A stretch of DNA of 64,000 nucleotides from Janibacter sp. CX7 (GCF_024362365.1 NZ_CP101464.1:1550001-1614000), one strand, 5' to 3'. Positions 27,988 to 38,388 are shown, counted from the first letter of the stretch. The notes: generated from the letters alone by a model not told the origin. Program-made: numbers and translations.

Positions 27988-29469
27988 ATGGGCAAGGAAG
28001 TCGCCGCGCAGAGCTACTCGCGCGAGGAGCGTCAGCGCTACCGGGAAAAGGTGCGGCAGAACCTCGACGTCTTCGAGCGCATGCTCAATGAGCGTGCCTT
28101 CGACGAGGAGGTGCCGCTCACCGGTCTGGAGATCGAGCTCAACCTCATCGACGAGGGGCAGCAACCGGCCTTCGTCAACGACGAGGTCCTCGAGGCGATC
28201 GCCGATCCCGAGTACCAGACGGAGCTCGCGCAGTTCAACATCGAGCTCAACGTCGCTCCGCGGCCCCTGCCCGGGGAGTCGGCGCTGCAGCTCGAGGAGA
28301 GCCTGCGCGAGTCGCTCAACCGCGCGGAGGGCAAGGCCGAGGACGCCGGCGCGCGGATCATCGCCATCGGCATCCTGCCGACGATCCGGCCCGAGCACTT
28401 CCAGGGCGAGTGGATCAGCGCCAACAACCGCTACACCGCGCTCAACGACTCGATCTTCGTCGCCCGCGGCGAGGACATCGTCATCGACATCGAGGGGCCG
28501 ACGGGGGAGCGGCTGCACACCTTCGCGGACTCGATCGCCCCGGAGTCGGCGTGCACCTCGGTCCAGCTGCACCTGCAGGTCGGTCCGGGCCAGTTCGCCG
28601 ACCACTGGAATGCCGCCCAGGTCATCTCGGCGCCCCAGCTCGCGCTCGCGGCCAACTCACCCTTCTTCTTCGGTCGCCGCCTGCACGCCGAGACCCGGAT
28701 CGCCCTCTTCTCCCAGGCCACGGACACCCGGCCCATCGAGCTGAAGAACCAGGGCGTGCGTCCACGGGTCTTCTTCGGCGAGCGCTGGATCACCTCGATC
28801 TTCGACCTCTTCGAGGAGAACGTGCGCTACTTCCCGGCGCTGCTCGCCGAGGCGACCGACGAGGACCCCGTGGCGGTGCTCAGCGAGGGCGGCACCCCCG
28901 ACCTCGGCGAGCTCAACCTCCACAACGGCACCGTCTACCGGTGGAACCGACCGATCTACGACCCCGGCAAGGGTCACCCGCACGTACGGGTCGAGAACAG
29001 GGTCCTCCCGGCGGGCCCGTCGATCATCGACACCCTGGCCAATGCCGCCTTCTACTACGGGTGCGTGCGCACCCTCGCCCACGAGGACCGGCCGATCTGG
29101 ACGCGCATGTCCTTCCCCGCGGCCGAGGCCAACTTCGAGGCGGCGGCCCGCGACGGCATCGGCTCCCGCCTCTACTGGCCGGGGCTGGGCGAGCTGGGCG
29201 CCGACGAGCTCGTCCTGCGGCACCTGCTGCCCATGGCTCGCGCCGGTCTGCAGGACTGGGGCGTCGCCGAGAGCGTCATCGAGCGCTATCTGTCGGTCAT
29301 CGAAGGGCGGTGCACCACCGGCGTCAACGGCGCCGTCTGGCAGGCCGAGTGCGTGCGCCGGCTCGAGAAGGCCGGGCTCGACCGGTCCGCCGCGCTCGCC
29401 GAGATGACCGGGCTCTACACCGAGCACATGCACCGCAACGACCCGGTGCACACCTGGCCGCTGCCGTAG
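27988..29469 (+). CDS. Glutamate-cysteine ligase family protein (GCS2-like)
   Basis: 493 residues. The fold signature TGLEIELNLID near the N-terminus, FNIELNVAPRPLPG, ANNRYTALNDSIF and the C-terminal MARAGLQDWGV identify the carboxylate-amine ligase/GCS2 superfamily. Members join glutamate to cysteine or another amine with ATP. In actinobacteria such enzymes may serve ergothioneine precursor synthesis or unknown amide formation; neighbouring genes give no clue. The ATG at 27988 has an AAGAGG site. The stop lies five bases from the stop of the convergent phosphatase gene. Confidence 0.85.
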   Translation: MGKEVAAQSYSREERQRYREKVRQNLDVFERMLNERAFDEEVPLTGLEIELNLIDEGQQPAFVNDEVLEAIADPEYQTELAQFNIELNVAPRPLPGESALQLEESLRESLNRAEGKAEDAGARIIAIGILPTIRPEHFQGEWISANNRYTALNDSIFVARGEDIVIDIEGPTGERLHTFADSIAPESACTSVQLHLQVGPGQFADHWNAAQVISAPQLALAANSPFFFGRRLHAETRIALFSQATDTRPIELKNQGVRPRVFFGERWITSIFDLFEENVRYFPALLAEATDEDPVAVLSEGGTPDLGELNLHNGTVYRWNRPIYDPGKGHPHVRVENRVLPAGPSIIDTLANAAFYYGCVRTLAHEDRPIWTRMSFPAAEANFEAAARDGIGSRLYWPGLGELGADELVLRHLLPMARAGLQDWGVAESVIERYLSVIEGRCTTGVNGAVWQAECVRRLEKAGLDRSAALAEMTGLYTEHMHRNDPVHTWPLP

Positions 29470-29473
29470 CCCG

Positions 29474-30070
29474 TCAGCAGTTCCAGCTGAGGATGCAGGG
29501 GTCCTCTCGGTGGTGGCCGAGCACCGCGAGCCGGGAGGCGTCGAGCGTCAGCTGGGCCGCCAGCCGGGGAGCGGTGCGCAGCCACACCGTCGCGAGGATC
29601 CGCGAGGTGTGGCCGTGCCCGACGAGGACGACGTCGCCCTCGAGCAGGTGCGGCCGCACGCGGGCGAGCACGCGTGAGGCACGGGCCGCGACCTCCTCGA
29701 CCGTCTCGCCCGGGGTCGCCCCGGGGACCACACCGTCACGGAAGACATCCCAGTCGGTGCCGAGGTCCTCCCGGATCTGGGCCGTCGAGCGCCCTTCGTA
29801 GCCGCCGTAGTCCCACTCGCGCAGGTCGTGGTCGACGGTGGCGTCGAGCCCGGCGAGAGAAGCCGTGTCCCGAGCTCGCTGCAGGTCCGAGGTCAGGGTG
29901 AGCACGGGGCGGACACCGAGCTCCTCGAGCCGCCCGGCGGCCTCGGCGGCGCGGGCCCGGCCCTCGTCGGTCAGGGGCAGGTCCGTCGAGCCGGTGTGCC
30001 GCCCGTCGCGGCTCCACTCGGTCTCTCCGTGGCGCAGCAGGACGAGGCGGTGCGGCGGGGTCGCGTGCAT
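29474..30070 (-). CDS. Histidine phosphatase family protein
   Basis: 198-residue phosphoglycerate-mutase-like enzyme. The RHGE motif is at residues 13-16 (LLRHGETEW), with the second histidine in VLVGHGHTSRI and the acidic residue in REWDYGGYEG, which gives the complete catalytic set. Substrates of small single-domain members are often sugar phosphates or nucleotide intermediates; this one is not assignable. It is convergent with the glutamate-cysteine ligase gene and divergent from the OsmC gene. Confidence 0.9.
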   Translation of the reverse strand: MHATPPHRLVLLRHGETEWSRDGRHTGSTDLPLTDEGRARAAEAAGRLEELGVRPVLTLTSDLQRARDTASLAGLDATVDHDLREWDYGGYEGRSTAQIREDLGTDWDVFRDGVVPGATPGETVEEVAARASRVLARVRPHLLEGDVVLVGHGHTSRILATVWLRTAPRLAAQLTLDASRLAVLGHHREDPCILSWNC

Positions 30071-30152
30071 GCGGTCAGGCTAGTGGTGCCCGGTCTGCGA
30101 GGATCGGACCAGCACGGGGCGCGCCCCGCAGACCAGCGACGTGGAGGTAGGC

Positions 30153-30608
30153 ATGACGAGCGACGAGACGACCGGCGGGAGCGGGCCCGGCCACCGCAGC
30201 GTGGAGCTGACCCGGCTGGCCCTGGGGCGCTACGAGATCACCAATGCGCGCGGCGGCCGGATCACCATCGGTGACGGGTCCACCGACGACTTCACGCCCG
30301 TCGAGCTGCTGCTCGCGGCCCTCGCCGGCTGCAGCTCCGTCGACGTCGACCACATCACCTCGCGGCGGGCCGAGCCGGAGTCCTTCGAGGTCGTCGCCGA
30401 GGGGGAGAAGGTCTCGACCCCCGAGGACGGCAACCACATGAGCGACCTCGCCGTCACCTTCCGCCTGGGCTTCCCCGAGGGCGAAGGGGGCGACGCCGCC
30501 CGGGCGGCCTTCCCCCGGTCGGTCGCGCAGTCCCGCGACCGGCTGTGCACCGTCTCACGGACCGTGCAGATCGGCGTCCCGGTGGAGATGACGGCAGAGG
30601 ACGCCTGA
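30153..30608 (+). CDS. OsmC family peroxiredoxin-like protein
   Basis: 151 residues with the two OsmC/Ohr cysteines: Cys60 in ALAGCSSVDV and Cys132 in DRLCTVSRT. OsmC-type proteins reduce organic hydroperoxides or act as thiol-dependent detoxifiers. The ATG at 30153 was chosen because GGAGG ends five bases before it; an in-frame GTG at 30141 contains that site. It is followed after six bases by a flavin monooxygenase gene, so the pair is probably one transcript. Confidence 0.88.
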   Translation: MTSDETTGGSGPGHRSVELTRLALGRYEITNARGGRITIGDGSTDDFTPVELLLAALAGCSSVDVDHITSRRAEPESFEVVAEGEKVSTPEDGNHMSDLAVTFRLGFPEGEGGDAARAAFPRSVAQSRDRLCTVSRTVQIGVPVEMTAEDA

Positions 30609-30614
30609 GGCTAC

Positions 30615-31661
30615 ATGCGCCGAGAGGTCGACGTCGCCGTCATCGGCGGAGGTCAGGCCGGGCTGGCGACGGCCTACCACCTGCGCCGCCGGGGGATCGA
30701 GCACGTCGTCCTCGACGACCGCGACGAGCCGGGCGGAGCGTGGACCTCGACGTGGCCCTCCCTTCGCCTCTTCTCGCCGTCGGCCTACTCGTCGCTGCCG
30801 GGGTGGCCGATGCCCCCGCACCCCGACACCTTCCCGCCGGTCGAGCACGTGCGGGCCTACCTGCGTGCCTACGAGGAGCGCTACGACCTCGACGTCCAGC
30901 GCCCGGTGCGAGTGCACGACGTGCACGCGACGCGCGAAGCGCTCGTGCTCGACACGAGCGCCGGGCAGCTGGCAGCGCGCTGCGTCGTGAGCGCCACGGG
31001 CACGTGGTCCGCTCCCTTCGTGCCGATGGTCGAGGGTGCGACGAGCTTTGCCGGGCGCCAGCTGCACAGCGCCCACTACCGGGGGCCGGAGGACTTCGCC
31101 GGGCTGAGGGTCGCCGTCGTCGGCGGCGGCAACTCCGGGGTCCAGATCACGGCCGACCTCGTCGACGTCGCCGACCGGGTCTCGCTCGTCACCGCGAGAC
31201 GGCTGCGCTTCCTGCCTGACGACGTCGACGGCCGGCACCTCTTCGACCAGGCGACCGCGCGGCTGCGTGACCCGGGCGAGGCACAGGCTGCCTTCGTCGG
31301 CAATGTCGTCGCCCTGCCCCAGGTGCAGCGTGCCCGGGCCGCGGGTGCGCTGAGGGTGCGCGCAATGTTCGACCGGATGGTCCCTGAGGGCGCGATCATC
31401 GGCCGGGACCTGCTCGAGCTCGACGCGGTGATCTGGTGCACGGGCTACCGGCCCGCGCTGCGGCACCTGCGCTCGCTGCGCCTGCGGACGTCCGAGGGGG
31501 TGCCGCAGGTCGTCGACAACCAGTCGGTGCGCGACCCGCGGGTGTGCTTCGTCGGCTACGGGGACTGGACCGGACCCGCGTCGGCGACGCTCATCGGGGT
31601 CGGCCGCACGGCCAAGGCGCTCGCCGCACGCCTGGAGACGCAGCTGGGCGCCGACCGGTGA
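30615..31661 (+). CDS. Flavin-containing monooxygenase-like FAD/NAD(P)-binding oxidoreductase
   Basis: 348 residues. The FAD-binding motif VIGGGQAGLATAYHL is at about 9-23, the NADPH-binding motif VAVVGGGNSGVQ is in the middle, and the C-terminal GYGDWTGPASATLIG closes the FAD domain. It is shorter than typical Baeyer-Villiger enzymes and fits the YpdA/CzcO-like group. Substrate and reaction are unknown. It lies immediately after the OsmC-like gene, suggesting a redox or detoxification role. A hairpin overlaps its stop codon. Confidence 0.87.
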   Translation: MRREVDVAVIGGGQAGLATAYHLRRRGIEHVVLDDRDEPGGAWTSTWPSLRLFSPSAYSSLPGWPMPPHPDTFPPVEHVRAYLRAYEERYDLDVQRPVRVHDVHATREALVLDTSAGQLAARCVVSATGTWSAPFVPMVEGATSFAGRQLHSAHYRGPEDFAGLRVAVVGGGNSGVQITADLVDVADRVSLVTARRLRFLPDDVDGRHLFDQATARLRDPGEAQAAFVGNVVALPQVQRARAAGALRVRAMFDRMVPEGAIIGRDLLELDAVIWCTGYRPALRHLRSLRLRTSEGVPQVVDNQSVRDPRVCFVGYGDWTGPASATLIGVGRTAKALAARLETQLGADR

Positions 31662-31677
31662 TCCGGTCGGCGCCCAG
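31644..31677. terminator. Bidirectional hairpin between the monooxygenase and YceI genes
   Basis: Perfect 13-base arms CTGGGCGCCGACC and complement with an 8-base loop. The monooxygenase stop codon lies in the loop, and the convergent YceI stop is 12 bases away. Confidence 0.7.
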
Positions 31678-31688
31678 CGCTGGTCGGA

Positions 31689-32243
31689 CTACTGGTCCTG
31701 CTTGACCAGGGAGATCTCGAACTCGAGGTCGATCTTCTCGGAGACGAGGACGCCACCCTTGTCGAGCGGCATGTTCCACTCGAGGCCGTAGTCACGGCGG
31801 TTGACCCGTCGCGACCCCTCGAAGCCCGCGCGCACGGCGCCGAAGGCGTCGACCATGACGCCGCCGAGCTCGAGCGGGATGGTGATCTGCTTCGTGACGT
31901 CGCGGATCGTCAGGTCACCGCTGACGATGTAGGCGCGCTCGCGGATCTCCTCGATGTTGGTGCTGACGAAGGTGATGTCGGGGAAGCGCTCGACGTCGAA
32001 GAAGTCGGGGCTGCGCAGGTGCTCGTCGCGCTGGTCGTTGCGGGTGTCGACGCTCGCGGCCTTGAGGACGACGCGGGCCGTGGATGCATCGAGGTCGTCG
32101 ACGTCGACGTGCACCTCGCCGGAGACGTCGTTGAAGGAGCCGCGGACGGTCGAGATCATCGCGTGCCGGGCCGAGAAGCCGCAGCGGCTGTGGCCGGGGT
32201 CGATGGTCCAGTGACCGTTGAGGTCGAGGTCGGTGTCGGTCAT
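31689..32243 (-). CDS. YceI family protein
   Basis: 184-residue lipocalin-like YceI domain: HWTIDPGHSRCGFSARHAM, VRGSFNDVSGEV, HLRSPDFFDVERFPDITF and ending GLEWNMPLDKGGVLVSEKI. Members bind isoprenoid chains such as polyprenyl quinones and are often induced by acid, osmotic or oxidative stress. No signal peptide is present, so the protein is cytoplasmic as encoded. The ATG at 32243 follows GGGGAG. A good extended -10 promoter element lies 34 bases upstream of the start codon. Confidence 0.92.
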   Translation of the reverse strand: MTDTDLDLNGHWTIDPGHSRCGFSARHAMISTVRGSFNDVSGEVHVDVDDLDASTARVVLKAASVDTRNDQRDEHLRSPDFFDVERFPDITFVSTNIEEIRERAYIVSGDLTIRDVTKQITIPLELGGVMVDAFGAVRAGFEGSRRVNRRDYGLEWNMPLDKGGVLVSEKIDLEFEISLVKQDQ

Positions 32244-32276
32244 GGGCTCCCCTGAGAGACGAAACTTTTGTTGAAG

Positions 32277-32282
32277 ATTGTA
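32277..32282 (-). promoter_or_regulatory. Extended -10 element of the yceI promoter
   Basis: On the minus strand the sequence reads TTGCTACAAT: a TGn extension followed by TACAAT, one base from the TATAAT consensus, in an unusually AT-rich patch for this genome. It lies 34 bases before the yceI ATG. Confidence 0.5.
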
Positions 32283-32369
32283 GCAACTCGGTGTGGCGCC
32301 ACCAGTCTTGCAGGCGCGCGGGCGCGGATGGTGCGCCACGCCCGGGCCCGCGCCGCCTACGGTGGACTC

Positions 32370-32990
32370 ATGGCCACCTTCGTCGAAGTGCACCCGGACA
32401 ACCCCCAGCCCCGCACGGTCGGCAAGCTCGTCGAGCGGATCCGCGAGGGGGCGCTCGTCGCCTTCCCCACGGACTCGGGCTATGCCCTCGGTGGGCGGCT
32501 CGACGACCAGGACATCAAGGACCGCATCCGCACGATCCGCCGCCTGGACGACCGGCACCACTACACGCTCCTGTGCGCCGACTTCGCCCAGCTCGGGCAG
32601 CTCGTCCACGTCGACAACGCCGTCTTCCGCGCGGTCAAGGCGGCGACCCCGGGGCCCTACACCTTCATCCTCCCGGCCACGAAGGAGGTGCCGCGTCGGC
32701 TGCTCCACGCGAAGAAGAAGACGGTCGGCGTGCGGATCCCGCAGCACCCGCTGACCCAGGCCCTCCTTGAGGGCCTCGGCGACCCCATGCTCACCTCGAC
32801 GCTCCTGCTGCCGGGGGAGGAGCGCACCCCGACCTTCGGCTGGGACGTCAAGGAGGCCCTCGACCACCAGGTCGACATCGTCGTCGACGCCGGTGAGGTG
32901 AGCACCGAGCCGACCACGGTCGTGGACTTCTCGTCGGGTGCCGCCGAGGTGGCCCGGCACGGCGCCGGTGACCCGGCCCCCTTCGAGTGA
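32370..32990 (+). CDS. L-threonylcarbamoyladenylate synthase-like protein, YciO type
   Basis: 206-residue Sua5/YciO/YrdC domain. The segments VAFPTDSGYALGGRL, RHHYTLLCADFAQLGQ, TPGPYTFILPATKEVPRRLL (read in part) and KKTVGVRIPQHPLTQALL define the fold. The STLLLPGEE ending, rather than a TSAN-like motif, fits YciO rather than the tRNA t6A enzyme TsaC. A role in t6A synthesis is therefore doubtful. It is divergent from yceI and convergent with kbl. Confidence 0.87.
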   Translation: MATFVEVHPDNPQPRTVGKLVERIREGALVAFPTDSGYALGGRLDDQDIKDRIRTIRRLDDRHHYTLLCADFAQLGQLVHVDNAVFRAVKAATPGPYTFILPATKEVPRRLLHAKKKTVGVRIPQHPLTQALLEGLGDPMLTSTLLLPGEERTPTFGWDVKEALDHQVDIVVDAGEVSTEPTTVVDFSSGAAEVARHGAGDPAPFE

Positions 32991-33041
32991 CGAAGGGGGC
33001 CGGCCCGCGGCTCGCGTAGCGCGCGCCGCGTCGGCGGACCG

Positions 33042-34244
<1,203 letters not shown>

Positions 34245-34247
34245 GCG

Positions 34248-35288
34248 TCAGCTCCAGTCCATGATGACCTTGCCGCACTCTCCCGAGGCGGCGGTGGCGA
34301 AGGCGTCCTCCCACTGCTCCGCGGGGAAGCGGTGGGTGATGACCGAGGAGATCGCCTCACGCAGGGTCGGCGAGGTCGAGAGCATCGCGCTCATCGTGTA
34401 CCAGGTGTCGTACATCTCCCGGCCGTAGATCCCCTTGATGGTGATCATGTGGGTGATGACCTTGCCCCAGTCGATCGGGTAGGGGTCCTTGGGCAGGCCG
34501 AGCATGGCGATCCGGCCGCCGTGGTTCATGTGGTCGAGCATGTCGCCGACCGCCGGGGGAGCGCCGGACATCTCGAGGCCGATGTCGAAGCCCTCCTTCA
34601 TGCCCAGCTCGCGCATCGCGGCGCCGAGGTCGCTGCGGGCGGCGTTGACGACGAGGTCCGCGCCGGCCCCCTTCGCCAGCGCGAGGCGGGTGTCCGACAG
34701 ATCGGTGACGGCGATGTGGCGGGCGCCCACGTGACGGGCGATCGCCGCCGCCATGACGCCGATCGGCCCGGCGCCGGTGATGACGACGTCCTCGCCCGCG
34801 AGCGGGAAGGACAGGGTCGTGTGGACGGCATTGCCCAGCGGGTCGAAGACCGCGCCCAGCTCGGGGTCGATGTCGTCGTGGTGCACCCAGGCATTGGACG
34901 CGGGGATGACGACGTGGTCGGCGAAGGCGCCGTCGCGGTTGACCCCGACGCCGATGGTGTTGATGCACAGGTGCCGTCGTCCGGCGCGGCAGTTGCGGCA
35001 GGTGCCGCACACGAGGTGGCCCTCGCCGGAGACCCGGTCGCCCTCCTGCACGGAGGTCACGTCGCGCCCCACCTCGTCGACGACGCCGTAGAACTCGTGG
35101 CCGATGACCTGCGGCGTGCTCGGCACCGCCGAGGCGGCCCACTCGTCCCACCCGTGCAGGTGGAGGTCGGTGCCGCACAGGCCGGCGCGCAGCACGCGGA
35201 TGCGCACCTCGCCGGGACCGGCGTGCGGCTCGGGGACGTCGGTCAGCTCCAGACCGGGTCCGGGGCGGGGCTTGACGAGCGCTCTCAT
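34248..35288 (-). CDS. tdh: L-threonine 3-dehydrogenase
   Basis: 346-residue zinc-dependent medium-chain dehydrogenase that oxidises threonine to 2-amino-3-ketobutyrate with NAD+. Catalytic zinc ligands are Cys38 in AGLCGTDLHLH and His64-Glu65 in GHEFYG; the structural zinc lobe has Cys94, Cys97, Cys100 and Cys108. The NAD-binding GAGPIGVMAA follows. The HGWDEWA segment after the Cys38 block is typical of Tdh rather than other alcohol dehydrogenases. The ATG follows AGGAG. It is the first gene of the tdh-kbl operon. Confidence 0.96.
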   Translation of the reverse strand: MRALVKPRPGPGLELTDVPEPHAGPGEVRIRVLRAGLCGTDLHLHGWDEWAASAVPSTPQVIGHEFYGVVDEVGRDVTSVQEGDRVSGEGHLVCGTCRNCRAGRRHLCINTIGVGVNRDGAFADHVVIPASNAWVHHDDIDPELGAVFDPLGNAVHTTLSFPLAGEDVVITGAGPIGVMAAAIARHVGARHIAVTDLSDTRLALAKGAGADLVVNAARSDLGAAMRELGMKEGFDIGLEMSGAPPAVGDMLDHMNHGGRIAMLGLPKDPYPIDWGKVITHMITIKGIYGREMYDTWYTMSAMLSTSPTLREAISSVITHRFPAEQWEDAFATAASGECGKVIMDWS

Positions 35289-35437
35289 GCGTTCTCCTGT
35301 CGGGGACTGCGGGGTGACGCGACCCCCGACAGTAGCCGCCCCGAGACGCAGGTCACACCAGCCGCGACCACGCGGTGTCGACGGGGGAGTCCTCCCCGTG
35401 GTGCACCGCGGCGGCGAGGTCCTACGGTGGGAGCACC

Positions 35438-35761
35438 ATGACCCAGCAGCCAGGCCCCTACGCCCCGTCGCCCTACCCCTTCCCGCAGCAGCGCGCGCAC
35501 GGCACCGCGACCGCGGCGCTCGTGCTCGGCATCGTCGGCCTGACCGTCGTGCCGGGCCTGGGGATCCTCGCGTGGGTGCTCGGTGCCTCGGCGATGAAGG
35601 AGATCGACGCCAACCCGCAGGCGTGGAGCAACCGCGACCACGCGAAGGTCGGCACGATCCTCGGGATGGTCGGCACGGCGATCTTCGCGGTGTTCTTCCT
35701 GCTCGGCCTGCTCTACTTCGTCGGGGTCCTCCTCTTCGTGGCGTCGGCACCGGGCACCTGA
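35438..35761 (+). CDS. DUF4190-type small membrane protein
   Basis: 107 residues: a Pro/Gln/Tyr-rich N-terminus (QQPGPYAPSPYPFPQQ), a first hydrophobic helix at about 25-45, the conserved-looking loop GASAMKEIDANPQAWSNRD (read in part), and a second helix at about 70-100. This is the common actinobacterial DUF4190 architecture. Function is unknown. The start has a GTGGGAG site. Its stop lies 17 bases from the convergent rlmC stop. Confidence 0.75.
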   Translation: MTQQPGPYAPSPYPFPQQRAHGTATAALVLGIVGLTVVPGLGILAWVLGASAMKEIDANPQAWSNRDHAKVGTILGMVGTAIFAVFFLLGLLYFVGVLLFVASAPGT

Positions 35762-35777
35762 CGGATCGCGCTCCGGC

Positions 35778-36905
35778 TCAGCGCCGCTCGAGCAGCACGG
35801 CCACCTCGTGGTGCTGCGTCTGGGGGAACATGTCGAACAGGCGCGCCCGCGTCACGGTGTAGCCGGGCAGCGCCGCCAGGTCGACGGCGAGGCTGCGCGC
35901 ATTGCAGCTGGAGTAGATGACGTGCGCAGGTGCGGCGGTCTCGATCGCCGCGCACAGCGGCGCCCCGATGCCGCGTCGTGGCGGGTTGACGACGACCAGC
36001 TCGTGGCCGACATCGGCGAGAGCCCCCGCGTCACCGACGCGGAAGTCGGCGGCCACCCCGAGCTCGGCCGCCGAGCGGCGGGCGCTCTCGACGGCGTCGG
36101 GCGCCACCTCGACCCCCTCGACACGGCGCGGGTGGTCCCCCTTCGCCACGGCGGCGTTGAGGGCGAAGCCGCCCACCCCGCAGTAGAGGTCGAGCACGCT
36201 CGCCGGGTCGAGCCGGGCCACCCACTGCCTGGCCTGTCGGTAGAGGCCGGCCGCGACGGTCGTGTTGGTCTGGAAGAAGCTGCGCGGCCGCAGGTGGAAG
36301 GTGATGTCGTCCAGTCGCATCGGCAGCGTGTCCTCCTCGGTGAGGACGAGCTCCTCGTCTCCCTCGAGCACCGCCTTGTGCTCGGGCTGGAGGTTGACGG
36401 AGACGACCCTGAGGCCCGGCACGGCCTCACGCAGCGACTCCAGACCTCGTCGGATGCGACCGACCTGCCCGGGGGAGCGCAGCACGAAGCGGGCCATGAG
36501 GTCGCCGTCGGGTGACCCGGTGACGATGAGGTGCTTGAGCTCGCCCTGCCGTCCCGGCACGTCGAAGGGCACGAGGCCCAGCTCGGCGACGGCGGGCACG
36601 AGCCGGTCGAGCGCGGCCTCGAGCCGCGGTTCGTAGAGCCCGCACTCGGGCAGCGAGACGCCGTGCAGGTCGGCATCGAGGATCCCGAAGGTCGGGGCCT
36701 CACGGGTTCCTCCGACGACGAGCTTCGCCTTGTTGCGGAAGCCGGCCTCCGGTCCGACGAAGGGGGTGCCCCATGCCTCGTCGTCCACGGCGTCGGCGAG
36801 GAGCCCGCCGACCTGCTCCGTGAGGTCGACGACCTGGCGCTCGTAGGGACGGCCCATGAGGGTGCACGAGCGGCACTCACCGGCCTCGTGATGGGAGCAG
36901 CGCAT
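35778..36905 (-). CDS. rlmC: 23S rRNA (uracil(747)-C(5))-methyltransferase RlmC
   Basis: 375 residues. The [4Fe-4S] cysteines are at positions 3, 11, 14 and 88, close to the spacing of E. coli RlmC. The SAM-binding motif is VLDLYCGVGGFALNAA, followed by VVNPPRRG and the catalytic cysteine Cys334 in IYSSCNARSLA. It methylates U747 of 23S rRNA. The N-terminus starts directly with the cluster motif (MRCSHHEAGECRSC), which supports ATG 36905 over longer upstream frames; AGGTG precedes it. It is divergent from the mechanosensitive-type gene. Confidence 0.93.
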   Translation of the reverse strand: MRCSHHEAGECRSCTLMGRPYERQVVDLTEQVGGLLADAVDDEAWGTPFVGPEAGFRNKAKLVVGGTREAPTFGILDADLHGVSLPECGLYEPRLEAALDRLVPAVAELGLVPFDVPGRQGELKHLIVTGSPDGDLMARFVLRSPGQVGRIRRGLESLREAVPGLRVVSVNLQPEHKAVLEGDEELVLTEEDTLPMRLDDITFHLRPRSFFQTNTTVAAGLYRQARQWVARLDPASVLDLYCGVGGFALNAAVAKGDHPRRVEGVEVAPDAVESARRSAAELGVAADFRVGDAGALADVGHELVVVNPPRRGIGAPLCAAIETAAPAHVIYSSCNARSLAVDLAALPGYTVTRARLFDMFPQTQHHEVAVLLERR

Positions 36906-37016
36906 GGGTTCACCTAACCATCCGGAATCCGGGGGCCTCTCATCCGGCACCGACGGCCGATCGTCAGTACGGTCGAAGGGCCAGACACACACATGTCACG
37001 ACAACGGGAGGACATC

Positions 37017-38318
37017 ATGGACACCGGCTTCTTCGACGGGGTCGATTGGCCAGGACTGCTCGGCAAGGCCTTGGCTGCCGTGGCGATCCTCGTCATCACC
37101 TGGATCGTCGCGATGATCGTCAAGTCGCTCTTCACCAAGCTCTCGGGCAAGATCCCGGCGCTGCAGCGGGCAGGTGCCGACGGCGCCTCCGTCGGGACGA
37201 CGCTCGGCTCGATCGGCTCCCTCGTCGTGTGGATGCTCGGTCTCGTCGCCATCCTGCAGGTCCTCGGCCTGAGCCAGGTGCTCACGCCGATCCAGGGCAT
37301 GGCCAACGGGGTCCTGGGCTTCCTGCCCAACCTCATCGGTGCCGGCATCGTCTTCTTCGTCGGTGCCCTGCTCGCCAAGGTCGTGCGTCAGCTCGTGGAG
37401 ACCGCGCTCGCGGCCCTGCCCTTCGACCGCTGGCTGAAGAAGGCCGGCTCGACGACGAGCTCGCTCCCCGGCGCCCCGGCCGTCTCGCAGGCCGGTCCGC
37501 CGCCCCCGCCGCCGGGTCAGCCGGCCCCGCCGCAGCAGCACCCGACCCAGCAGGTGCACACGGCCGGCGGGCAGCAGGGTGGCGGCGCGGCCGCGTCGAT
37601 CCCGCGCACCATCGCGACGGTCGTCTACGCCCTCATCATGATCGTGGTGACGATCGCGGCCCTGCAGATCCTCGGCATCGCCTCGATCTCGCGCCCGGCG
37701 GAGCAGATGCTCCAGTCGATCTTCGACGCCGTGCCGGTCATCATCGCCGCGGGCATCATGCTCGCCCTGGGTGTCTTCATCGCCCGCTTCGCCGGTGACA
37801 TCGTCGAGCAGGTGCTCGACGGCATCGGGGTCGACCGCCAGCTCGCCGAGCTCGACGTGCTGCCGCAGGGCACCAAGGTCGTGCCGATCGTCGCGCGCAT
37901 CGTGCAGATCGGCATCGTGCTCTTCTTCGCGGTCATGGCGGCCCAGCTGCTCGACTTCCCGCAGATCACGGCCTTCCTCAGCGAGGTCCTCGGCCTCGGC
38001 GGCAAGGTGATCTTCGGTGCGGCGATCATCGCGGCCGGCCTCTTCATCGCCAACCTCCTCGCCAAGCTCCTGTCCGGCGCCGGGGCCACGATCGTCAAGT
38101 ACGCGACGATCGTCCTCTTCGTCGCGATGGGCCTGAAGTACATGGGCATCGCCGACTCGATCATCGAGCTCGGCTTCGGTGCGCTCGTCGTCGGTGGCGC
38201 TGCCGCCGCGGCGCTCGCCTTCGGGCTCGGTGGTCGCGACGCGGCCGCCCGCACCCTGGACAAGCTCTCGGCCAAGGCCGAGCAGCAGTCCTCGGCGCAG
38301 GGTGACCAGCAGGTCTGA
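37017..38318 (+). CDS. Mechanosensitive-channel-like TM-helix repeat protein
   Basis: 433 residues. There are two similar halves of conserved transmembrane helices (LVVWMLGLVAILQVLGLSQV, read in part, and its counterpart around residues 205-230), separated by a proline/glutamine-rich linker at about 150-190 with a run of six prolines. The C-terminus ends in a basic, Gln-rich tail. It matches the CmpX/TM_helix group of proposed mechanosensitive or osmotic-stress channels but lacks a recognisable MscS beta domain. ATG 37017 was chosen since CGGGAGG lies just upstream; an earlier ATG at 36993 has none. A strong terminator follows. Confidence 0.78.
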   Translation: MDTGFFDGVDWPGLLGKALAAVAILVITWIVAMIVKSLFTKLSGKIPALQRAGADGASVGTTLGSIGSLVVWMLGLVAILQVLGLSQVLTPIQGMANGVLGFLPNLIGAGIVFFVGALLAKVVRQLVETALAALPFDRWLKKAGSTTSSLPGAPAVSQAGPPPPPPGQPAPPQQHPTQQVHTAGGQQGGGAAASIPRTIATVVYALIMIVVTIAALQILGIASISRPAEQMLQSIFDAVPVIIAAGIMLALGVFIARFAGDIVEQVLDGIGVDRQLAELDVLPQGTKVVPIVARIVQIGIVLFFAVMAAQLLDFPQITAFLSEVLGLGGKVIFGAAIIAAGLFIANLLAKLLSGAGATIVKYATIVLFVAMGLKYMGIADSIIELGFGALVVGGAAAAALAFGLGGRDAAARTLDKLSAKAEQQSSAQGDQQV

Positions 38319-38335
38319 CCCACCGCACCACAGCA

Positions 38336-38374
38336 CGAAGGGCGGCACCCCGGCCACCGGGGTGCCGCCCTTCG
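38336..38374. terminator. Strong bidirectional hairpin after the mechanosensitive-type gene
   Basis: Perfect 18-base arms, CGAAGGGCGGCACCCCGG and complement, with a 3-base loop, between convergent stop codons at 38318 and 38389. Confidence 0.85.
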
Positions 38375-38388
38375 TCATGGGTCACCGC

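Noticed and set aside
27988..29469. EgtA of the ergothioneine pathway
   Set aside because: No egtB, egtC, egtD or egtE genes are adjacent, so only the broader ligase family is claimed.
32262..32290. MarR-type operator in the AT-rich patch before yceI
   Set aside because: Only four bases on each side are symmetric; the sequence is better explained as an extended -10 promoter.
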